Assembly (NCBI GenBank): GCA_030765065.1
Contig: CM060990.1
Coordinates: 4,706,001 to 4,770,000, forward strand
Direction: 5' to 3'
Length of the DNA: 64,000 bases
Source: Deroplatys truncata
Taxonomy: Eukaryota; Arthropoda; Insecta; Mantodea; Mantidae
The notes under the pieces were generated by a model. It had not been told where the DNA came from and did no database searches. It was given only the letters and a program-made list of their open reading frames with translations. Below are positions 47,340-57,759 of this stretch, piece by piece (position 1 is the stretch's first letter; every line of letters begins with the position of its first letter). The position numbers and the translations under genes are program-made.

Positions 47340-48376
47340 TGCCGCCACTTCTTTCAAAACCAAGCCCGGCAGAGTCTAGGTGTTACTGAGTCTTGTCAAA
47401 AAACATCCTCTGGGTTTTACATCAGACAAAGCATTGAAAATACTAGCAACCTTTATATTTAGTACCATAATATGACCCTATTGACACCAGGGTTCCTCAG
47501 TTATGGTGATATACACATCATGCCTTGTTACGTAACTAGAAAAACTCACGAGGTAGTAATGTAGTGTTGTAAGTTTGCCTGAATGAATAAAATCGCGATA
47601 GTTTAACCTACCCCACATAAGTTTTTTCCATTACAGTCCAGTTCTCCTAAAGTTAACTTGTCCTCCTCGGGGATAGCTGAGGTATATTGATCCCCCTTAT
47701 TTGAAGGCGGGGCCACCATCTCCACGTCTCCGAGAGTCGCAGTTCCCACCTCCATTTGCTCACACTGCAAAGCAGAGACTCTTTCGGGTCCTAGCCAAGC
47801 ATTTTTAGTTACAATACTCCCGGATTCCCTAAACGACACCTCCAGGTTTGGTTACAGTGCTTGCTTCTCCACATCTCCGGGAGTCGCAGTTCGTATCTCC
47901 ATTGCCATAGTCTTAGTAGCAAGTCCTCTTTTGAGGCCCCAGCTACCTTAACTTTATTATTGGTTGTATGGCAGTCCCCTGTTAAGGATTCCTCCTGTTT
48001 GGTACAACTAGAAACCTATAGAACTTCTTCGTTTAGTTGGGTATATCTGAGGTCCTCCCAGGCAGAGTCCGCATGCTTGGGCAAGACTAAATACTCTGAT
48101 ATGTCGTCAGCTACCAGAGGCTCCGTTAACAACCCATCTCTCATGTACCATGCACCCCTTCGACAGGGATCCTGTAACTCTTTAGGGATGGGCATATGGG
48201 TCACGGTCTCCTATTAGGGATTCAGAGACACACCTGTCCTGCATGTCGCTAGACAGCCGACACCACTGATCAGGTCCCAGCTCTCCAGCACCTGCCGACG
48301 CGTCCGCTACGCACTCAAGGCCAGGCTTTAAAGGCTCCCGGGCTCTTAGATCACTCCAGGGGTCCCTCACTGTGGA
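47340..48376 (-). pseudogene. LINE 5' region with decayed ORF1
   Basis: About 1 kb upstream of the endonuclease on the minus strand, where ORF1 (the RNA-binding Gag-like protein) of such LINEs lies. Only short open pieces remain (47603-47839, 48016-48204, and the element part of 48182-48514), with no zinc knuckle I can recognise. Assignment rests on position only. Confidence 0.5.
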
Positions 48377-48383
48377 GGCAAAG

Positions 48384-48454
48384 CACGGTACACGAGAGAC
48401 TGAATACAACTCTGACTGGCAAAGTGTGATACACGGGTGATTGGATACGCCTCT
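48384..48454 (+). repeat. Minisatellite units between LINE and SINE insertions
   Basis: acgagagactgaat and ctctgactggcaaagtgtga followed by acgggtgattggat and acgcctct are the same 40-bp-type units as at 43951-44095 and 48616-49262. They continue the interrupted array. Confidence 0.8.
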
Positions 48455-48615
48455 AAATTGAATTGAGTTTTGTTTACAGACGCGCTTTAACTGCTGTGGC
48501 CCTATGCGTCCCATTCTATATTGGGCGTGAAAAACCGGTAATTTTGCTCAGAGGCCTCTTTATCAGACTTGAGGTTCTTTTATGTGCCGTAAATGTACGA
48601 CCATCGTCTTTAGAT
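48455..48615 (-). mobile_element. 5'-truncated (headless) copy of the 34.7-kb SINE
   Basis: About 160 bp matching the body and 3' end of the SINE at 34699-34981 in the same orientation. Shared words include ctttaactgct, cccattctata and ttgggcgt, taattttgctcagaggcc and tctttatcag, and gaggttctttta. The tRNA-like head is missing. It is flanked by similar 12-mers, ggatacgcctct (48443-48454) and gaatgcgcctct (48616-48627). These fit a target duplication, although both are also minisatellite words. 5' truncation is usual for LINE-mobilised copies. Confidence 0.75.
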
Positions 48616-49262
48616 GAATGCGCCTCTGACTGGCAAAGTGAGATAGACGGGGGAGTGAATCTTCTTGTGCTGGCAAAGTGTAGTAGACTGAAGACTGAAT
48701 GCGCCTCTGACTGGCAAAGTGTGATAGACGGGAGAGTGAATCTCCTTTGACTGGCAAAGTATAGTAGACTGAAGACTGAATGCGTCTCTGACTGGCAAAG
48801 TGTGATAGACGGGAGAGTGAATCTCCTTTGACTGGCAAAGTATAGTAGACTGAAGACTGAATGCGCCTCTGACTGGCAAAGTGTGATAGACGGGAGAGTG
48901 AATCTCCTTTGACTGGCAAAGTATAGTAGACTGAAGACTGAATGCGCCTCTGACTGGCAAAGTGTGATAGACGGGAGAGTGAATCTCCTTTGACTGGCAA
49001 AGTATAGTAGACTGAAGACTGAATGCGCCTCTGACTGGCAAAGTGTGATAGACGGGAGAGTGAATCTCCTTTGACTGGCAAAGTATAGTAGACTGAAGAC
49101 TGAATGCGCCTCTGACTGGCAAAGTGTGATAGACGGGAGAGTGAATCTCCTTTGACTGGCAAAGTATAGCAGACTGAAGACTGAATGCGTCTCTGACTGC
49201 CAAAGTGTGGTTGATGGAAAAGTGAATACACCTCTGACTGGTAGAATATGAGACACGGAGGA
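48616..49262 (+). repeat. 81-bp minisatellite, seven exact-length units
   Basis: The word gcgcctctga or gcgtctctga recurs at 48620, 48701, 48782, 48863, 48944, 49025, 49106 and 49187, exactly 81 bp apart; the array then decays to about 49262. Each unit is an imperfect dimer of two halves of about 40 bp, both containing tgactggcaaagt. Because 81 is a multiple of three and the unit has no minus-strand stop, three overlapping open frames of 197-308 codons run through the array on the minus strand. Their repetitive products are not evidence of a gene. Confidence 0.95.
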
Positions 49263-50367
49263 CTGAAGATAAGTGTGAAGTACGCGTTTGAATATTTCTG
49301 TGACCGGTAAACTAAATAGTTTATATAATTGTAGGAAGAACACATTAAACCAAGAACTAGACGGAACCACCCAAAAATAATTGCAAGGATGGGGCGGCAA
49401 TTGTATAAATCCTGCATCGCATCTCCACAAATACAGCTTCACAGTTCTGAGATTCGAATTGAGGTCATTAATGCATCATAACACTGATACAAAACGAATT
49501 TGGGTGAAGTCATAGTTAACAGGTGTAGACCACTGAAAATAGTTTTCTATTACTTTTGAATGCGGTCCAAGTAACAGACTCGCTGCGAAACAATTAAATG
49601 AGCGTCAAAACCGTATAAAGTGATAGAAGCAGGGAGTACTGGCGATCATAAACACAAAGCCGGTTTTGCTACTGTATATTAATATGAATATAGCTTTGCA
49701 TGGAACTGCGTTTGAAAGCAGAGATTCTGACAAGCTGCCATGCGGTGGAAGCATGCTGCGTAAACATAATATTATAGTATGAGTCATTTTCAATTTATAT
49801 TTGCGGTGTACCGTAGTTGTATTTGACAGAAGGGGAGAAAATTCATCCACGATATATATGTAAATCTATAGAACACTACATTGGCTGTGTTTAGGGCAGA
49901 TATCTCGTGGTTTACTGCACAAGAGTTTTCGTTTTGTTCGTTTCTGTCATCACTGCAATAACTTTGCCACGTTTTCAATACTAAACTCAAAACATTAACG
50001 AAGTGTAGGCTTTGCATTCCCTTTAGCATTCACATCGTTTCAATGCTGCTTTATATTCTCGCTATCAAGTAGCGCAGCCATCCAATTACTTCGCATTATG
50101 CTTCTGTAAGCACAAATAAACAGTCGGCAAACAAATGCTAGCCCTCTCATCGCTCTAGCTGTATAATGGGTATACCAGAAGCATTAGGATAAAAATGGAT
50201 AGAAGCAACGCCGAGATTTCATAGCCAGCTGTTGTCTTATATTTCATGAAAATAAATAATAACGTCCTATATGCTTAAAGCAATCGATTTGTAATAGACA
50301 CTTGCCCAAACGTTGACATCTGTTGCAAATTATTGCTGCAGGTTTATTATATATACTTTAGTGGAAT
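49263..50367. other. No feature recognised
   Basis: About 1.1 kb of AT-rich DNA without a supported gene, repeat or RNA. Short open frames here show no recognisable motif. Confidence 0.45.
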
Positions 50368-50548
50368 ACCGAGCGGGATGGCTCCACAGTAACGCGTAAG
50401 GCTTGCATTCTGGACGATCCGGGTTCAGTTCACGTTGGGTCGTTCACTCTGACCATGTTTTCTTTAGTTTCCCCGGGTCGTTAGGCTAATGCTGGGGATA
50501 GTTCCTCTTTAATGAATTTCCTCTCCATCATTTTCTATAATCTATTTT
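50368..50548 (+). mobile_element. Diverged tRNA-derived SINE
   Basis: accgagcgggatggctc, gcttgcattctggacgatcc, gggttcagttcac (B-box-like) and the core aggctaatgctggggatag with gttcctcttt closely follow the layout of a tRNA-derived SINE that I remember as common in grasshoppers and relatives (accgagcgggatggcgcag and onward, with a core ending in ggcaaatgccgggatggttc). The A box is damaged. The 3' limit is uncertain. It belongs to a different family from the 34.7-kb SINE. Confidence 0.65.
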
Positions 50549-50960
50549 AGGGTTGAAAGACCAGGCAACGGCGTTCAGTGTGATGTGGCTGGACAGTGGA
50601 AGTGCGCTTTGGAAAGGTTTCTCTGTGGTGTCGGTTAAACTGCTGCCGGACTCCCCATCTGGAGAAGCATACCTAGGCTCTAGGGCTCCCAGTGGCTCGG
50701 GTTGTGGGCAGAGTGATCGGCGACGAATGTGTTCAAACTGGGATCGTCAGGGATCGCGGTCGCAGGTGCGCACATTATCGCCAGGATATGGTTCCCCTCA
50801 TACCTTTCTCCCAGGGGTCACGTTAGTAACTCAAAGATATACAATGACCTACGTGCAGTGCTCTGCCCCTCAGTGATATCTACTCCTAAAGTAATCATTC
50901 TTGTATTACGAGATATATTATTTCCTCGGCGTAGTGCAAATAATGTTTCATAGCATACCC
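50549..50960. other. GC-richer stretch of unknown nature
   Basis: Directly after the SINE, about 330 bp are distinctly GC-richer than the neighbourhood (ggactccccatctgg, ggctctagggctccc, gatcggcgacgaatg). A plus-strand frame of about 107 codons exists, but its product shows no family I know. It may be the 3' part of the SINE's host LINE, another decayed repeat or an old exon. Confidence 0.3.
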
Positions 50961-52785
50961 TTAACCTGACGCCTTCTCTGCTCCAGCAACAACATTATAA
51001 TGAGCTAAGCTTGTGCTCAGCTAAGTAGTCTCTATTACTCATTTTACTCATGTTAATAAAACCATGTTCCTTACAGAAGAGTCAAAATTTGGCACACAGA
51101 GATACAGCAATCACAAATGCAGCGTTGGGCAGTTTTATGTAATCAGTAGACATTGGATTTGTATGCAAATTCTTATTTAGTTTGCTTTTACTTCTGGTAA
51201 GAAATTAAGTTTTACAATATATTTTTGTTCTTTTGTCCTTGTATGTAAAGTTTTATAGTGGATGTAACTGCATATTCCATTACTTTTCCATGTTTCGAGC
51301 ATACAATACTTGTACTTTTTTATCTTGAACCTTAAAATCAATATTTAAACACATTAATTAAAGACGAAATAATAAAGTACTTACTATAGAGACACCATTC
51401 TGGATGTTCAGAGTAAACTTGAGACTACTCGTTTAAAGTATATGGGAAACTCAGGCAGTAAATTGTGCAGGGTTCTAGAGAGAAATCCTGACATTAATGA
51501 TTGTTTGTGGATACATTAATATCTTCAAGGTGAAAACCCAGTGTTGCCTAAAGAAATTTCCCCAGAGTAGTTCCTGCTTTCAAATTTTGTCTACGAACGC
51601 CTGTAGAGGTGCAAAGATCATTCTCAGCATACAAAATTTGTAAAGCAATACGCGTCCCAAACTTCTACCTGAGCGTTTGGTGTAAATGATCATTGTATAT
51701 TGCAAATCAAATTACGACTAATTATATCTAAGGAAGAATGCATATCTTAAGTACCAGAAAGTATAAACTTGAAGTTAACATTTTTAGTACTCGATAAGTG
51801 CATTAATTCCGAAATCATACAATATATTTTAAAGAGCTTGACAGCATTAATGCATATTTTAGGTAGCTTCTAGTGCTACAATTCCGATGTCCAGTAATTA
51901 GCCATCGCGATTTAAAGGAAAACTAGATTCCTTTAAGCTTACTGTATACATCTATTCAGTTTCACTACATATCGAATTTGTTAAGGCCTAATAGAGTTTT
52001 GCACACTCTAGGTCATTCAAAACTTCTGATAATACTTATTACCGTTGTTTATTTTTAGCATTTTCTTAACTATCTCTAAACTAATAAGGCTATGAACTAA
52101 AGCATAACAGCTTCAATACAGGTTAAGCACTAACCTTGGAAAAGGAACCGACAGCAGCATTTTACAAACTCACATTTTACAATGTATAATTCAAAGCTCA
52201 TATCGCAGAATGAAAATGTAAACTATTTTGGAAGTCATCCCGGATTATTATGATATATTTCACCCCAGTAGTATTATTCTACAAATAAGACATGTTTGTC
52301 GTTAAAAAGGGCGAGTCATACACTCTGTAACATTTTCCACATAATACAGCGAAGCACAGATACATACACGCAGCATTTGGGCAAGGTTAAGCATGCAAAT
52401 GACCAAGAGCAGTCTTATACTGAAGTATATTATTAATTTCAAAGTATGTGGACTGGAAGGTATCTCAACGTCATAGAACGAGTATCCTTTGTGGTTTGTA
52501 TAAACGATCTCACGGCTCTAATTCATAGTGAGGCACACAGTCAACACAATCGCACTTATTCTACATCAGATTAAAACTTAGGAACTTGATAAAGCCATTA
52601 ATGTGCTACGTGCTATTTGGTATTATGTAATATCGTAACAACATTTTGTTCAGAGGCAGAAAACAATGATTATTGATACAAACAGCAAAAACCACGTTGT
52701 TAGCGCTACCAATATAATTACTGATTAAAAATGCATGCCCTTTTACTGCCTCTTGATTTACGAGAGCAATGGTAAAATTCCTCTT
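50961..52785. other. AT-rich DNA, no feature recognised
   Basis: About 1.8 kb of strongly AT-rich sequence. No coding region, RNA or repeat can be supported on either strand. Confidence 0.45.
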
Positions 52786-52904
52786 AACCAGAAAGATACA
52801 CAACAGCCATTTATAAGCGATACTACTCCTAAGCCTACATAACCAGAAAGATACATTACAGCCATGTATAAGCAATACTACTCCTAAAACTACATAACCA
52901 GAAA
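52786..52904 (+). repeat. 55-bp tandem repeat, left part
   Basis: Units start with aaccagaaagatacat and continue with tacagccatgtataagc, aatactactcctaaa and actacat. Starts at 52786, 52841 and 52896 are exactly 55 bp apart. The third unit is cut after ccagaaa by the start of the 6.55-kb element at 52905, and the array resumes at 59458. Confidence 0.9.
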
Positions 52905-53500
52905 AGTAGTTATAATTTGAGAGTTGAAAAACACATAATATGCAGAAATGTCTATTCATATGCTAATTAGCCCCGCCCCTCCCCTCCCCCACCCCATCCC
53001 CAACTCCTTGGTAGTTTTAGTTGCAGCTGAGGGTCATAAATCTTGTTGAGTACAATGGAAGCTTGACAGTTAAGCAATTAAGGCTGTCAATCAACTGTCA
53101 AAACGAACAAAGGGGTCATAAATTTATGGCTCTGTAACAAAGGCGAGATGTTTTTCCTACCCATTCCACATCCGGCCACTTCTGCACCTGTTGTAGTTAC
53201 CCACCCCCACTTCCATTGTTTCTCGAACACGTGCGGGACCAAAGAGCTTACTGGACAAAGGAAGGGATTCTATTGTGTGCCTTTCTATTGTCCGGGGCAA
53301 GGCTACTTTCTGGCATACTCATTCCATTAGCTTTTAACAAAAGAACAATGCTTACCCTTCAGCTGTCAAAATTAACAAAGCCCATGATGAATTAGGGTCG
53401 TGACAAAAGAGAAACAAGTTCTATTGTCCGGGGCAAGCCTTTATTTCTCATTCCACTGCCCCATAACAAAGCCGGTCCCTTTCCATTGTTCGAGCACCTG
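52905..53500 (+). repeat. Left terminal inverted repeat
   Basis: 596 bp, ending at cgagcacctg, and matching 58873-59457 in inverse orientation with a few percent differences. It contains a C-rich tract at 52971-53001 (G-quadruplex potential on the minus strand, with a perfect GC box), repeated CTGTCA/TGACAG words, many aacaaag words, and two copies of ttctattgtccggggcaag. Confidence 0.95.
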
Positions 53501-53740
53501 GTAGCTTAACAAAAGAATCTGAAGGTGGCATTATGCTAGCCCTGTCCTTGTTCGCGTGAAAGAGAGAAGCTTGTTTACTTCTTTCTAGCATTTCTCATTC
53601 CACAACCTATAACAAAGCCGGACCCTTTCCATTGTTTCTCGAGCACCTAGTAGCTTAACAAAAGAATCTGAAGGTTACCTTATGCTAGTTCTGTCCTTGT
53701 TCGCGTGAAAGAGAGAGAAGCTTGTTTACCAGCTCTACCT
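53468..53740 (+). repeat. Direct duplication of about 144 bp at the inner edge of the left inverted repeat
   Basis: aaagccgg at 53468 and 53612 begin two copies that share cctttccattgtt, cgagcacct, agcttaacaaaagaatctga, ctgtccttgttcgcgtgaaa and gagagaagcttgttta. The first copy overlaps the end of the inverted repeat, so this duplication began in terminal-repeat sequence. Confidence 0.85.
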
Positions 53741-53989
53741 AAACAACGCCAGAGTCCACCATCATGCTTTTTGCTCTGAGGGGCTGTTCTCTCCGATGTT
53801 TTACGAGATCCTACGAATATACCCGAGCATAGTTAACAAGCATTCTGTTTGGCTCATTTCAGGCAGCGACTCCGAAAAAGCGCCTAATATACATTTCATT
53901 ACATGCATTAAACCTCTGCGCGGATATCCATAGATCGGTGCTCGATTCTTACTGTAATCAATAATTTATTGCTAATGAGAAATTGATGA

Positions 53990-54545
53990 TTGATATTATT
54001 ATATCATTACCCTAATTAATAAAAAGGAGTTCAAGAGGATTGTAGCTCGAATCTTACGCAGCGAAACTCGAATACTTAATAAATATTAAACTATGCAAGG
54101 TCAGATTAAAATGCATTTAACAAATATAATTTAATTTTTATATATAATTACAATAATTAATACAAGGGTGTTCAGGGGGTCCTAGATCGATTCGGCGAAA
54201 CTCTAATGCGCAATAACTATTAAACTATGCACGGCCAGATTAAAATGTATTTAACAAATATAATTTAATTAATGAAAGGGTGTTCAGAGGGTTCTAGCTC
54301 GAATCTGCGAAGCTCTAATGCTTAATAAATATTAAACTATGTGAGTATTGGTCGGTCAGATTAAAACGTGTTTAACAAATATAATTTAATTTATACGACA
54401 TTACAATGTTTAACGAGCTGTATTCTTAGGAACCCAGAGGCCCCTAGTTCGAATCTTACCCTGCGAAACGCTATAATAACTATTAAGTTATTGAAGCAGG
54501 GGGCGGTCGGATTAAAATTGCATTTAACAACTATCATTGTTTATA
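53990..54545 (+). repeat. Tandem repeat of 119-152 bp with ttcgaatc words
   Basis: Four degenerate units share ttcgaatcttac-like words, gcgaaactctaatgc, aataaatattaaactatg, cagattaaaatgcattta and acaaatataatttaat. The last landmark falls near 54117, 54253, 54372 and 54524. Each unit holds a tagttcgaatc-like motif resembling a pol III B box. Confidence 0.8.
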
Positions 54546-54639
54546 TTAAACCACCGCGTATACTTAGATATCCCGATGCCTAGACACCATTCTTTCTTCT
54601 TCTCCTCTCTTTTTCTTTCTATCTATCTCTTTCTTTCTC

Positions 54640-55030
54640 CACGACTTGTACACATTCAGGCGTTCACATATACACGGGCACTTGTATACACATCAGCAAA
54701 CATACACCAGTACACGCACACACACACGCGAGCACATACACACACGCATATACATACACCAGTACACACACGCATTCACGCACCTCATGCGTATACATAC
54801 ATACACCAGTGCTCTTACACTCACACATACATATACATGGACACACACACGCATACACACATACACGCACACACACTCACGTACATACATACACCGTTTC
54901 ACTTGCACATACGAACACGACCACACACACACACGCAAGCACATATGCCTGTTCAGTTACACCCAGCAGCACCAACCCACACACGCACACGCATACACAC
55001 GCACACACCAACTCACGCGCATGTCCTGAA
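54640..55030 (+). repeat. CA-rich cryptic simple repeat
   Basis: About 390 bp of imperfect (CA)n and (ACAT)n such as acacacacacgcatacac. Plus-strand frames read as histidine/threonine-rich strings (HTHTHT). These are low-complexity artefacts, not genes. Confidence 0.9.
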
Positions 55031-55164
55031 TGAAAAGAGACAAAATGATGCAAAAAAACTAATTATAGCTCGGGATGCAAGGCACATTTACGATTTGCTC
55101 GAAACCGATCTGGATGCATGGGTTCGAATCCTAGGACTGATTACAATTCATCTTCTAATAACTC

Positions 55165-55875
55165 CAAAACTAATTAATATAAAGACGGTAAATAAACTTT
55201 ATTACTTTTATGCCATTAGCTCGTTTCTTGTGCATGTATATTAGAGTACCAGGTGTCATGGCTTCGATCCTTAATTTTAAAAACTCAATTATCTCAGAAA
55301 CTAGCAGGGATAGAGGAGCAGAGCAAAGCATGATTGTTAGCTCCTATGATGCACAATTAATGCCTTATATAATTTCCAATCAGTTGTCCCTAGTTCGAAT
55401 CCCGATCTTTCAGTGACTTCCTTTATTTTCCACTGTGCTCTAGAATATATCACTTAGATCAATGTTGTAACTGCATGCAGGTCTTTTAAACATGACAAAC
55501 TAATATTATAAATAATTTTGTTTCCGGTGTTCTGAGTTCGAATACTGATTCAATGAAATTTACTTATAAATTTAATAACATAGTAAATAATTAAGATAAA
55601 GGCACCTAATAAACCTATTACGTTTATGTCATCAAGTAGTATCTTGCGGGAGTATATTCGGGTACCTGACGTCCAGGGTTCGATCCTTAAGTTTAAATCT
55701 CAATTATCGCAGAAACTAGCAGAGATAGAGCTGTGGACGAAAGCATGTTTGTTAGCTCCTACAATGAATAATTAATGGGGTATATAATTTCCAATCAGTT
55801 GCCCCGAATTCGAATCCCGATCTTTCAATGACTTCCTTAATTTTCCTCTGTACACTAGAATGTAATTGCATGCAG
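55165..55875 (+). repeat. Duplicated segment with a 415-bp period
   Basis: gaaactagcag at 55297 and 55712, and tttccaatcagttg at 55373 and 55788, are both 415 bp apart. Both copies share gcttcgatccttaa-like, gttagctcctac and cgaatcccgatctttca words, as well as tgcatgcag at the end. Each copy again has two or three ttcgaatc or ttcgatcc motifs. Confidence 0.85.
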
Positions 55876-55907
55876 CTTTGTGTAAAGACATTATAGATGT
55901 ACTATGT

Positions 55908-55946
55908 GTGTGCGAGAGAGAGCGAGAGAGAGAGAGAGCGAGAGGA
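55908..55946 (+). repeat. (GA)n microsatellite
   Basis: gtgcgagagagagcgagaga and further GA repeats, about 150 bp upstream of the TATA box of the spliced gene. Confidence 0.9.
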
Positions 55947-56090
55947 AGTGAAACAAGTAGGGATAGCAGTGCTGAGAGCCTCTGCGCATGCGCAGCAAGA
56001 GATGATGTCATTGGCTGCAATAATCACGTGAGTGTAAATAACACAGCCATGATGACGTGCCGGCATCGCCTGGAGGGGGGTTTAGATCCC

Positions 56091-56098
56091 TATATAAA
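56091..56098 (+). promoter_or_regulatory. TATA box of the spliced gene
   Basis: TATATAAA lies 124 bp upstream of the ATG at 56222 and is preceded by a G-rich stretch (gcctggaggggggt). A start of transcription about 30 bp downstream (near 56121) would give a leader of about 100 bases. The word is perfect, and the gene model downstream supports it. Confidence 0.65.
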
Positions 56099-56221
56099 CA
56101 GATATCTGCTCATGTTAGAACTGTTGTGTACTTATTAACTTTACATTTAAGTTTTAAAGAACCTTAAAAGCAACGTGAGCTGCAGGCCATCTACACATAC
56201 AGCACATATCAAAACGCAACA

Positions 56222-57272
56222 ATGCAAGGTGAGTTTTTACATAACTATACAAAATCAGTGTTGGCTTTTACAATACATTTAATTTTGTTTAAACGTTACA
56301 GTACATGAAGGACCATTCGTTGCAAGAGCATCATATTTTCTAATCTGTACTTTACATTCACATGGATTTCTCTGCGTACTCTTCACCATTTCACAGGATT
56401 TTTTCTACTCATTCTTCTATAAACATTCACATGAGTTTTCGCTACACATTCCTCTTACATAAACATTCACACAATTTTCTCCACTCATTCCTTGTCTCCC
56501 TGCAGGTTCATACTCTATTAACATTCATACATTTTCTCTACTCTTTCTTTGTTTCTCAACGCATTCATACGATCTTCCCTACACATTCTTCTTACATAAA
56601 CATTCATACGCTTTTCTCCACTCATTCTTTGTTTCACTATACATTCACACACGATTTACTCTACTCATTCTTTGGTTCTCTGCTCATCTTCAATGAACAT
56701 TCACATGGTTTTCTGTACTTATTCTTTGTTTCTCTATACATTCATACGATTTTTGCTGCACAATCTTCTATTAATATTCACACGATTTTCTCCATTCGTT
56801 CTTTGTTTCTCTACACATTCATAGGTATACTTACAAAACATACACACACCCTAGTTCTAATATAAAGAAGTGTATAACTTGTTCTTCAACTTGAATAATG
56901 TAGTGAAAATAATAATTCATGACAATGTCTGTTACAGATTGTTTAGCTGATAGACTTAACAAGATGGTTGAAGAGCGTAGTTTCCTACCGACTCGTCGAG
57001 TTCAAGATCTCGAAATAGGTCTTAACTATGAGATAAAGTCCTTAAAGAGAGTTCAAACAAGATATGGTACCAGGATCGTATCTTCGTTGGAGGATTGTCA
57101 AGTGTTCTTGCCAGAGCGCTATAATTCGTTAACCGATCAAGAGATTGCAGCATTACCTGGGAACGTATACTTCCAGTATAACGGTATGGCAGAGATGGGG
57201 AAATTTAAGACATGTAAATTGTCTTTTTTACATGCAAAGAAGGTGCGTAGAAGTGTCAAACTTAAGTATTGA
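56222..57272 (+). CDS. Small spliced gene inside the Polinton-like element, function unknown
   Basis: Model: ATGCAAG at 56222-56228, intron 56229-56937 (gtgagt to gttacag), second exon 56938-57272, giving 113 residues. The splice joins in frame, and the ATG context caacaATGC is good. A TATA box (56091) and a poly(A) signal AATAAA (57305) complete the unit. The protein has an N-terminal part ending FLPTRRVQDL, then GLNYEIKSLKRVQTRYGTRI, LEDCQVFLPERYNSL, and a basic tail (KKVRRSVKLKY). The alternation of short strands around TRYG and the spacing recall small OB-fold-like nucleic-acid-binding proteins, but this is a guess. An alternative donor gtgcgt at 57241 would change the last few residues. 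Its open frame inside a decayed element suggests recent or continued function. Confidence 0.65.
56360..56870 (+). repeat. Pyrimidine-rich degenerate repeat filling the intron
   Basis: About ten imperfect units of 45-60 bp with the words cattcacacgattttctc, tactcattctttg and tttctctacacattcata. They occupy most of the 709-bp intron. One frame stays open for 167 codons only because of the repeat. Confidence 0.75.
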
Positions 57273-57304
57273 ATGTTCTCCTATTTCACAATCAAAAATT
57301 CATA

Positions 57305-57310
57305 AATAAA
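57305..57310 (+). terminator. Poly(A) signal of the spliced gene
   Basis: AATAAA, 33 bases after the stop codon of the second exon. Confidence 0.6.
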
Positions 57311-57598
57311 ACAACTGGCTCATTGATATTACATATAAAGATACAAAAGATGCATATTATAGACTTTTATAAAAAAATTACGAAATCACAATATCACATG
57401 CTTTGAGTTTAAAAATATCTAGCTCATTGAAATAACTCTAAATATCTGAATGTTTATACAAATCTTTTCATATCCTTCATTTTACATGTATCATAACAAA
57501 AATGTAATTATTTTCAGGTGGCCTTTACTTGACCAAGATAGTTTTCTAAGACATTCATTGTGCAATAAGAGGAAGAATAAGAGGAACAGCTTTGCAAC

Positions 57599-57749
57599 CA
57601 TGCAAAGGATGCTGACGCTATTGGAGGGTAGAATAAGCACCATCGGCACCTACAAGAAACATTTCGGCAAGAAGCGGGTGCTGAGACATCTACATCACCG
57701 AAACACGTTAAGACAGGATCCTTATATAACATTACAGGGTATACGATGA
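57599..57749 (+). CDS. Short basic open frame of unknown status
   Basis: About 50 codons starting MQRMLTLLEG and ending TLQGIR, rich in Lys, Arg and His (FGKKRVLRHLHHRNTLRQ). The frame is open upstream to a good acceptor-like attattttcag at about 57507-57517. It could therefore be an exon joined to an upstream part, including the spliced gene if the alternative donor at 57241 is used in another phase. No family recognised. Confidence 0.22.
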
Positions 57750-57759
57750 AAAAATACGG

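Larger units (their letters stand above)
44096..48376 (-). mobile_element. I/R1-like LINE with RNase H, inserted in the minisatellite
   Basis: A 4.28-kb element on the minus strand, 5' end at about 48376 and 3' end at 44096 with a (CAC)n tail (plus strand GGT repeats 44098-44117). It is flanked by ggcaaag at 44089-44095 and 48377-48383, probably the 7-bp target-site duplication. Both flanks are minisatellite units, so the insertion split one array. From 5' to 3' on the minus strand it shows an unrecognisable ORF1 region (about 47.4-48.3 kb), an EEP endonuclease, a reverse transcriptase, an RNase H and a C-terminal knuckle region. The many stops and frame changes show that it is long dead. RNase H and the simple-repeat tail suggest the I/R1 group of LINEs. 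Confidence 0.85.

Noticed and set aside
54537..55244. Histidine/threonine-rich open frames of 70-235 codons on both strands
   Set aside because: They are translations of CA-rich simple sequence and show no protein family features.
56362..56865. 167-codon frame rich in His, Ser and Phe
   Set aside because: It lies wholly within the intronic pyrimidine-rich repeat, has the same short peptide repeated, and overlaps a well-supported intron.
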